From: an uncultured Chitinophagaceae bacterium
Lineage (GTDB): Bacteria > Bacteroidota > Bacteroidia > Chitinophagales > Chitinophagaceae
Direction of reading: 5' to 3'
DNA: 10,440 bases
NCBI GenBank assembly: GCA_903832075.1
Contig: CAILAF010000636.1
Span: 1-10,440 of the forward strand
The translations under genes and the position numbers were made by a program. This document shows, piece after piece, positions 5,654 to 10,440 of the stretch (position 1 is the first letter of the stretch; each line of letters begins with the position of its first letter). The notes below the pieces were generated by a model. It searched no databases, had not been told where the DNA came from, and saw only the letters and a list, made by a program, of their open reading frames with translations.

Positions 5654-7183
5654 ATGAATAAAAAAGTAAGAGTACGTTTTGCGCCATCGCCAACAGGCGG
5701 TTTACATTTAGGCGGTGTTAGAACTGTTTTATTTAATTATTTATTTGCCAAACATTTTGACGGTGATTTTATTGTAAGAATTGAAGACACTGACCAATCG
5801 CGATTTGTAGAAGGTGCAGAAGATTATATTTTCAAAACTCTTGCCTGGTGCGGTTTAGAGCCCGATGAAAGTCCAAGACATGGCGACCAACAAAGTAAAT
5901 ATGCTCCATATCGTCAAAGCGAAAGAAAATCCATCTATAAAAAATATGCTGAAGAATTAATAGCGAAAGGGTTTGCTTATTATGCATTTGATACATCAAC
6001 AGAATTAGAAGCAAAAAGAAAAGAGATTAATAATTTCCAATACAATCATGCAACGCGATTGCAAATGAAAAATTCTTTAACCTTAAGTAAAGATGCTGTT
6101 GAAAAATTATTAAAAGATAATACGCCACATGTTGTCAGAATTAATATGCCATTAAATGAAGAAATAAAATTTACTGATATGATTCGTGGTGAAGTAAGTT
6201 TTAATTCATCGCAAGTGGATGATAAAGTTTTATTGAAAGCCGACGAAATGCCAACTTATCATTTAGCAGTAGTTGTGGATGATTATTTGATGAATATAAC
6301 ACATGCATTTCGCGGCGAAGAATGGTTACCGAGTGCACCTGTGCATATTTTATTATGGCAATATTTATTTGGATTGGAAAACATGCCGCAATGGGCACAC
6401 TTGCCATTGATTTTAAAACCTGATGGCAATGGAAAATTAAGTAAGCGGGATGGCGACAGGCTTGGATTTCCCGTATTTGCTATGGACTGGGTTGATCCAA
6501 AAACAAATGAAATCACAACCGGTTTTAAAGAGCGCGGATTTTTACCGGAAGCATTTGTAAATATGTTGGCAATGTTGGGCTGGAATGATGGAACTGATCA
6601 GGAAATATTTTTGATGAGTGAATTGATAGAAAAATTTTCGATGGAACATGTTCATAAAAACGGTGCAAAGTTTGATTACGAAAAAGCAAAATGGTATAAT
6701 GGTGAGTGGATCAAAAGAACTCCAACTTACAATTTACGATTTGCGATTTACGATTTATTGAAATCGAATGAAATTATTCCTGATGAAAATAAATTAGAAC
6801 AAGTTATTGAATTAGTAAAAGATCGTTGCACATTGCTAACTGATTTTGTACAACAATCATCTTTCTTTTTTAAATCGCCTGAAACCTTTGATATTGCTGC
6901 CATTCAGCCGAAATGGAATGAGCAAAAGAATTTATTTTTTCTGGAATTAATTCGTGAGTTTGAATTAATGCAATTCTGGAATCATGACTCTTTAGAAAAT
7001 GAATTCAAAGAATTAGCATCGGCTAATCAAATAAAACCCGGCGAATTAATGTTGCCATTACGTATTATGTTGGTGGGAGGAAAATTTGGTCCGCATGTTT
7101 TTAACATTGCCGAAATATTAGGCAAAGAGGAAACTATTAAACGCATTCAACATACATTGAAATTATTAACAAGCACGACTTAA
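5654..7183 (+). CDS. gltX: Glutamyl-tRNA synthetase (class I)
   Basis: GltX charges tRNA-Glu with glutamate in the cytoplasm. The 509-residue protein carries the class I signatures: PSPTGGLHLGG (11-21, HIGH-type motif as HLGG), RIEDTDQSR (42-50), FRGEEWLPS (219-227) and KLSKRDGD (261-268, KMSKS-type). The C-terminal part is the helical anticodon-binding domain. Length is normal. The zinc-binding cysteines found in some GluRS (for example E. coli) are absent around residues 100-140, as is usual for many lineages. The start is ATG at 5654, where the family N-terminus KVRVRFAPSPTG begins, and a -7 promoter box lies just upstream. An oddity is residues 358-368 (TYNLRFAIYDL), encoded by a 7-bp tandem repeat and unlike the rest of the family; see the repeat entry. 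The glycosyltransferase gene follows after 107 bp. Confidence 0.97.
   Translation: MNKKVRVRFAPSPTGGLHLGGVRTVLFNYLFAKHFDGDFIVRIEDTDQSRFVEGAEDYIFKTLAWCGLEPDESPRHGDQQSKYAPYRQSERKSIYKKYAEELIAKGFAYYAFDTSTELEAKRKEINNFQYNHATRLQMKNSLTLSKDAVEKLLKDNTPHVVRINMPLNEEIKFTDMIRGEVSFNSSQVDDKVLLKADEMPTYHLAVVVDDYLMNITHAFRGEEWLPSAPVHILLWQYLFGLENMPQWAHLPLILKPDGNGKLSKRDGDRLGFPVFAMDWVDPKTNEITTGFKERGFLPEAFVNMLAMLGWNDGTDQEIFLMSELIEKFSMEHVHKNGAKFDYEKAKWYNGEWIKRTPTYNLRFAIYDLLKSNEIIPDENKLEQVIELVKDRCTLLTDFVQQSSFFFKSPETFDIAAIQPKWNEQKNLFFLELIREFELMQFWNHDSLENEFKELASANQIKPGELMLPLRIMLVGGKFGPHVFNIAEILGKEETIKRIQHTLKLLTSTT
6727..6757 (+). repeat. Heptanucleotide tandem repeat inside gltX
   Basis: Four consecutive 7-bp units are read: TTACAAT, TTACGAT, TTGCGAT, TTACGAT (6727-6754), then a partial TTA. 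Each of the first and third units differs from TTACGAT by one base. Because 7 is not a multiple of 3, the units are read in successive frames, giving the peptide YNLRFAIYDL. The repeat lies just after WYNGEWIKRTP, in the linker between the catalytic and anticodon-binding parts, and the frame stays open. Confidence 0.8.
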
Positions 7184-7268
7184 TTGACAAATACATAGTT
7201 TAAATTAAATAATCAACCGTTTCACGCTTAAAATTGTAATTATATTTCTGCTAATCAAAGCCTGTTAT

Positions 7269-7276
7269 TATCTTTC
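7269..7276 (+). promoter_or_regulatory. Possible -7 box upstream of the membrane glycosyltransferase gene
   Basis: TATCTTTC matches TAnnTTTG except for the last base and lies 14 bp before the ATG at 7291. The 107-bp gap after gltX has no terminator hairpin, so read-through from gltX is equally possible. Confidence 0.25.
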
Positions 7277-7290
7277 GTTAAATAATATGT

Positions 7291-8838
7291 ATGAAAAATG
7301 ATTACAGGCTTTTGCTCCTATACTCATTAGCTATTATAAAATTTATTTTACCTTTTATTTTACAACATCCCGATTATCAACCACACAGAGATGAATTATT
7401 ATATTTAGCTGAAGGCCATCACTTGGCATGGGGTTTTATGGATGTACCTCCTTTATTATCAGTCTTAGCATGGTTCACGCATTTATTAGGTGATACAATC
7501 TTTTGGATAAAATTTTGGCCATCTTTATTTGGTGCATTCACTTTTATTTTTACCGGACATATCATTCTTTCATTCGGGGGTAAATATTTTTCTTTGTTCC
7601 TTGCGTTTCTTCCATTTGTTTTTGGTGCTTTTCTACGTGTTCACTTTTTATTTCAACCAAATTTTTTAGAAATATTTTTTTATACGGCGATATCGTTTTT
7701 CATTATTAATTACTTACAAACTAAAAAAAATATTTACCTCTATCTTTTTGGAATTAGTTGCGGCTTAGGCATGTTGAGTAAATATTCTATTCTATTTTTT
7801 ATTATAAGCCTGTTGGCAGGATTAGCCATTTCAAAGAGAAGATGCATATTTTTCAATAAACATCTATATCTGGCATCTTTATTGGGTTTCATTATTTTCA
7901 CACCAAATCTTATTTGGCAATACAACCATAATTTTCCTTTCTTTCATCACATGCATGAATTGCAAAAAACGCAATTACAATATATTAGTCCTTTATCTTT
8001 TTTAACAGATCAAATTCTTCTTAATTTACCATGTGTTTTTATTTGGATAGTAGGTTTATTATTTACGCTATTAGCTAAAAAAGGAAAACATTACACAGCT
8101 TTTTTTTATGCCTATTGTTTTGTCATCATTTTACTTTTGATATTTCATGGAAAAAACTATTATGCATTAGGATTATATCCCGTGTTATTTGCATTCGGTG
8201 CTTTTCAATTAGAAAAGTTGACATTGGTAAGAATGAAATTGGCAAGATTTATATTTATTACTTTTCCATTTTATTTCGGATTAACCTTTGTGCCAATTGC
8301 TATTCCTATGTTTGAGCCTGATCAGTTAGCTGAGTTTTTTAGAAAAAAAGAAGTTGCGAAATTAGGAGTATTAAGATGGGAAGATCAACGCGATCATGAA
8401 TTACCACAAGACTTTGCAGATATGTTGGGATGGAAAGAAATAACAGAAAAAGTTGCTGATGTGTATAATCGTTTGCCTGAAAATGAAAAAACAAAAACTA
8501 TTATCACTTGCAGTAATTATGGCTTATGTGGTGCTTTAAATTTTTATGGCCCATCCTTGGGGTTGCCAGAAGCATACACTGATAATGCTTCATTTCTTTG
8601 GTGGATGCCCGACAAATATAATTTCACCAATGTAATAACTGTAGACCATGACATGCCAGACAGTAACAATATTATATTTAAACAATTTGCCAAAATTTCT
8701 GTAAAAGATGAGCTAATAAATACTTTGGCAAGAGAAAACGGAGTAAAAATTATTTTGATGGAACATGGCAGCCCAGCCGTAGATACATACTTAGAAGAAA
8801 AAGTTGCAGAAAAGAAGAAAAAATTTTTAAGACAATGA
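7291..8838 (+). CDS. ArnT/PMT-like (GT-C fold) integral membrane glycosyltransferase
   Basis: This 515-residue protein has many hydrophobic helices between about residues 6 and 340 and a soluble C-terminal domain (about 341-515). Its first extracytoplasmic loop has HRDELLYLAEGHHLAWGF (32-49) followed by DVPPLL, matching the PMT_2 / ArnT / GT83-type family, in which an acidic pair near the end of TM1 (here D34, E35) serves catalysis. GKNYYALGLYPVLFAFGA (287-304) is a second conserved block. Such enzymes move a sugar from a polyprenyl-phosphate donor to a lipid or protein acceptor on the periplasmic face. The sugar and acceptor cannot be told here. There are no lipid A modification (arn) genes nearby, so an aminoarabinose role should not be assumed. 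The start is ATG at 7291; no Shine-Dalgarno sequence is seen. The C-terminus is strongly basic (EKKKKFLRQ). Confidence 0.85.
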   Translation: MKNDYRLLLLYSLAIIKFILPFILQHPDYQPHRDELLYLAEGHHLAWGFMDVPPLLSVLAWFTHLLGDTIFWIKFWPSLFGAFTFIFTGHIILSFGGKYFSLFLAFLPFVFGAFLRVHFLFQPNFLEIFFYTAISFFIINYLQTKKNIYLYLFGISCGLGMLSKYSILFFIISLLAGLAISKRRCIFFNKHLYLASLLGFIIFTPNLIWQYNHNFPFFHHMHELQKTQLQYISPLSFLTDQILLNLPCVFIWIVGLLFTLLAKKGKHYTAFFYAYCFVIILLLIFHGKNYYALGLYPVLFAFGAFQLEKLTLVRMKLARFIFITFPFYFGLTFVPIAIPMFEPDQLAEFFRKKEVAKLGVLRWEDQRDHELPQDFADMLGWKEITEKVADVYNRLPENEKTKTIITCSNYGLCGALNFYGPSLGLPEAYTDNASFLWWMPDKYNFTNVITVDHDMPDSNNIIFKQFAKISVKDELINTLARENGVKIILMEHGSPAVDTYLEEKVAEKKKKFLRQ

Positions 8839-8854
8839 TTGTGTAATGATTAAT

Positions 8855-8862
8855 TACTTTTG
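8855..8862 (+). promoter_or_regulatory. Bacteroidota -7 promoter box for the B12-binding protein gene
   Basis: TACTTTTG is an exact TAnnTTTG match in the 52-bp gap, 28 bp before the ATG at 8891. A TTG at 8839-8841 lies upstream but with only 13 bp spacing, shorter than usual. The gene is therefore probably transcribed on its own. Confidence 0.5.
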
Positions 8863-8890
8863 TTGATAATTGATTGCATAATTTAATTGT

Positions 8891-9298
8891 ATGAAAAGAC
8901 CTATTCGTGTTTTAATTGCAAAAGTTGGTTTAGATGGACATGATCGCGGTGCCAAAGTAATTGCCACTGCATTAAGAGATGCAGGAATGGAAGTAATATA
9001 TACCGGACTACGTCAAACGCCCGAAATGGTTGTCAATGCTGCATTACAAGAAGATGTGGATGCAATAGGTATTAGTATTTTAAGCGGCGCACATAATACT
9101 GTTTTCCCAAAAGTAATTGCAATGATGAAAGAAAAAAAAATGGATGATGTATTGTTAACCGGTGGTGGAATAATTCCTGAAGATGATATGCAATCATTAA
9201 ACAACTTAGGTGTTGGAAAATTATTTGCACCAGGAACAGCTACAACGGAGATTGCCAGTTACATTACAGATTGGGTAAAAGAGAAAAGAAATTTTTAG
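8891..9298 (+). CDS. Stand-alone cobalamin-binding protein, methylmalonyl-CoA mutase small-subunit type
   Basis: The 135-residue protein is a single B12-binding Rossmann domain. It carries the base-off/His-on signature DGHDRG (D15-x-H17-x-x-G20, where H17 would be the lower cobalt ligand), SIL (62-64) followed by SGAH, and GGGIIP (91-96). The opening KVGLDGHDRGAKVIA is nearly the consensus of the C-terminal domain of methylmalonyl-CoA mutase and related acyl-CoA mutases, which interconvert (R)-methylmalonyl-CoA and succinyl-CoA or isobutyryl/2-hydroxyisobutyryl-CoA-type pairs. Here it has no TIM-barrel catalytic part, so it must pair with a large subunit encoded elsewhere. The domain is complete, so this is a separate small subunit rather than a fragment. 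Its TAG stop overlaps the converging regulator gene by 4 bp. Its own -7 box is present. Confidence 0.92.
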   Translation: MKRPIRVLIAKVGLDGHDRGAKVIATALRDAGMEVIYTGLRQTPEMVVNAALQEDVDAIGISILSGAHNTVFPKVIAMMKEKKMDDVLLTGGGIIPEDDMQSLNNLGVGKLFAPGTATTEIASYITDWVKEKRNF

Positions 9299-10065
9299 CG
9301 ATCCAACCATTTTTTAAATGCAGGTGCTTTTTCTCTGCTTATATCTATTTCCATTTTCAAAGGCGCCTTTAATAAAACAGAAAGTTTTTGATTTTCGTGT
9401 GGCTTTACACTTTGTATCGAGTTAATATGAATGATGTATTGTCTGTTAGCGCGATAAAATATTTTTGGATCTAATAGTTCTTCCACCTCTTCCAATGTTG
9501 TAAAATCTAAAATATATTTATCGCCATTAAAAGTGTAGAGATAATTTAAATTTTCTTTTGCAAAACAGGCGATAGTTGTAGTTTCAATAGGAATCCAATT
9601 ATTGCGCACACTTACAATAAATTTTTCTTTGTATAATGGAGGATGAATCTGTGGATGCTGCATATTATTGATTAACTGCAAAAGATCATTTGGCATTTTT
9701 GATTTATTGGAAACAATCTTCCTGCATTTATCAATTGCTAATTTCAAATCATCTTCATCAATTGGTTTTAATAAATAATCTACCCCATTTACCTTAAATG
9801 CACGAATGGCATATTCGTCATAAGCTGTTGTAAATATTACCGGACAGGATAATTGATAATGTTCAAACAATTCAAAACTTACTCCATCACTTAATTGAAT
9901 ATCCATAAATAAAATATCAGGTTCAGCATTTTGCATAAACCATTTCTTTGCAGTTTTCAAGCTGGGCAGAATTTCTATCACATCAATATCATCAGCGACA
10001 ATTCCGATTTTATTTTTCAGTTCTTTTGCAATAAGACTTTCATCTTCTATAATTAAAGCTTTCAT
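9295..10065 (-). CDS. LytTR family response regulator
   Basis: The 256-residue protein has an N-terminal receiver domain (about 1-118) with the acidic pocket E7/D8, phospho-acceptor D55 in LFMDIQLSDG, T79/T80, and K100 in DYLLKP. The C-terminal LytTR DNA-binding domain (about 148-254) includes FYRANRQYIIHINSI (203-217), the hallmark of this family. It should bind promoter DNA when phosphorylated by the LytS-like kinase encoded directly upstream: the kinase stop and this ATG overlap as ATGA (10062-10065), which indicates translational coupling. Targets cannot be read from the window. Members of this LytS/LytTR type in Bacteroidota are often called LytT, but roles vary. The stop codon overlaps that of the converging B12-protein gene. 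Confidence 0.95.
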   Translation of the reverse strand: MKALIIEDESLIAKELKNKIGIVADDIDVIEILPSLKTAKKWFMQNAEPDILFMDIQLSDGVSFELFEHYQLSCPVIFTTAYDEYAIRAFKVNGVDYLLKPIDEDDLKLAIDKCRKIVSNKSKMPNDLLQLINNMQHPQIHPPLYKEKFIVSVRNNWIPIETTTIACFAKENLNYLYTFNGDKYILDFTTLEEVEELLDPKIFYRANRQYIIHINSIQSVKPHENQKLSVLLKAPLKMEIDISREKAPAFKKWLDR

Positions 10066-10440
10066 ATCAACGGAATTTTAACAATAAAATAATTATCCTT
10101 CTCTTCAATAACAACAGGTTTATCAGAAAGATATTTATAAAGTGACTTTAAATTATCAAGCCCTTGTTTATTACTTGTTTCAACAAAATTTTTGCGCTGT
10201 AAATTATTTTTTATAATTAGAAAATCGTCTTTTACAAATATGTCAATATGCAATGGACTTTCTTTATCAATCACATTATGTTTAATAGCATTTTCAATTA
10301 AATTCTGCAAAGTAACGGGTGCAATTTTTCTGTAATCGTATTGTTCTTGAATATCAATATTCACTTGTAAGCCTTCATCAACTCGCATTTTTTGCAAACG
10401 AATAAATGTGGCAATAAATTTTATTTCATCTTTTAGATGC
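10062..10440 (-). CDS. LytS-like sensor histidine kinase, C-terminal part (5' end outside window)
   Basis: The minus-strand frame is open from the window edge to the TGA at 10062-10064, giving about 125 residues (HLKDEIKFIATFIRLQK...VKIPLI). The TTG at 10397 is an internal leucine codon, not a start. The visible part is the end of the His_kinase / HATPase module: the stretch before IRLQKMR belongs just after the phospho-acceptor histidine region, LQNLIENAIKHN is the ATP-binding N-box, and GLDNLKSLYKYL is the G-box and following helix, ending in the family's hydrophobic VKIPLI. The phospho-acceptor histidine and the sensor part lie beyond the edge. It overlaps the LytTR regulator by ATGA, so the two form an operon and very likely a cognate pair. 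Confidence 0.88.
   Translation of the reverse strand, partial: HLKDEIKFIATFIRLQKMRVDEGLQVNIDIQEQYDYRKIAPVTLQNLIENAIKHNVIDKESPLHIDIFVKDDFLIIKNNLQRKNFVETSNKQGLDNLKSLYKYLSDKPVVIEEKDNYFIVKIPLI

Noticed and set aside
7184..7189. TTGACA resembling a sigma-70 -35 box after gltX
   Set aside because: No matching -10 at the right spacing, and Bacteroidota primary sigma factors do not use the E. coli type -35/-10 pair.
9359..9370. 12-bp perfect palindrome AAAGGCGCCTTT in the LytTR regulator gene
   Set aside because: It has no loop, lies inside codons for a conserved domain (KAPLK), and no second copy or T-run was seen; most likely chance.
10395..10397. TTG at 10397 as a start codon for a 111-residue protein on the minus strand
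   Set aside because: The frame continues open to the window edge with kinase-like residues (DEIKFIATFIR) upstream, so the gene is truncated by the window, not short.
1..10440. Mobile element, prophage, CRISPR array or defence system
   Set aside because: No transposase, integrase, phage, Cas or known defence gene, no spaced repeat array and no flanking target-site duplications were seen; the genes are conserved chromosomal ones.

Overview
The window is an AT-rich chromosomal segment from a member of the Bacteroidota, most likely a Chitinophagaceae-like or related lineage. The evidence is a gldJ gene (gliding motility / type IX secretion), near-absence of Shine-Dalgarno sequences, several promoter boxes of the Bacteroidota type TAnnTTTG close to start codons, a LytS/LytTR two-component pair and a stand-alone B12-binding mutase subunit. 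The lineage within the phylum is an inference. Nothing points to a mobile element, prophage, CRISPR array or defence island. Most genes are conserved housekeeping or envelope genes.

Layout. (1) 1-2669, plus strand: the C-terminal part of gldJ, cut by the window edge, ends at a clear intrinsic terminator. murF follows with its own TAnnTTTG box and a GTG start, then a small DUF983-type zinc-ribbon membrane protein. (2) 2705-2791, plus strand: tRNA-Ser(GGA) with its own perfect -7 box. (3) 2812-5508, minus strand: in transcription order, a NodB-type polysaccharide deacetylase, a TatD-family metal-dependent hydrolase, and a secreted sialidase-like BNR/beta-propeller protein. The last two are 3 bp apart and probably cotranscribed. 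(4) 5509-5653: a divergent intergenic region holding a dyad and the gltX promoter. (5) 5654-9298, plus strand: gltX (glutamyl-tRNA synthetase) carrying an in-frame heptamer repeat, an ArnT/PMT-like membrane glycosyltransferase, and a 135-residue cobalamin-binding protein of the methylmalonyl-CoA mutase small-subunit type. (6) 9295-10440, minus strand: a LytTR response regulator and the C-terminal end of its LytS-like histidine kinase, overlapping by ATGA. The regulator's stop overlaps that of the B12 protein by 4 bp in convergent orientation.

Functional threads. Cell-envelope work is prominent: murF (last cytoplasmic step of peptidoglycan precursor synthesis), the polysaccharide deacetylase, the lipid-linked-sugar-type glycosyltransferase, gldJ (outer-membrane lipoprotein of the gliding/T9SS machinery) and the secreted sialidase-like protein. 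Translation is represented by gltX and tRNA-Ser. There is no convincing novel multi-gene system. The items most worth a second look are the heptanucleotide repeat inside gltX, the stand-alone B12 subunit with no mutase catalytic chain nearby, the sialidase-like gene coupled to tatD, a plus-strand terminator-like hairpin inside the 3' end of the minus-strand deacetylase gene, and the likely very short 5' leader of gltX.
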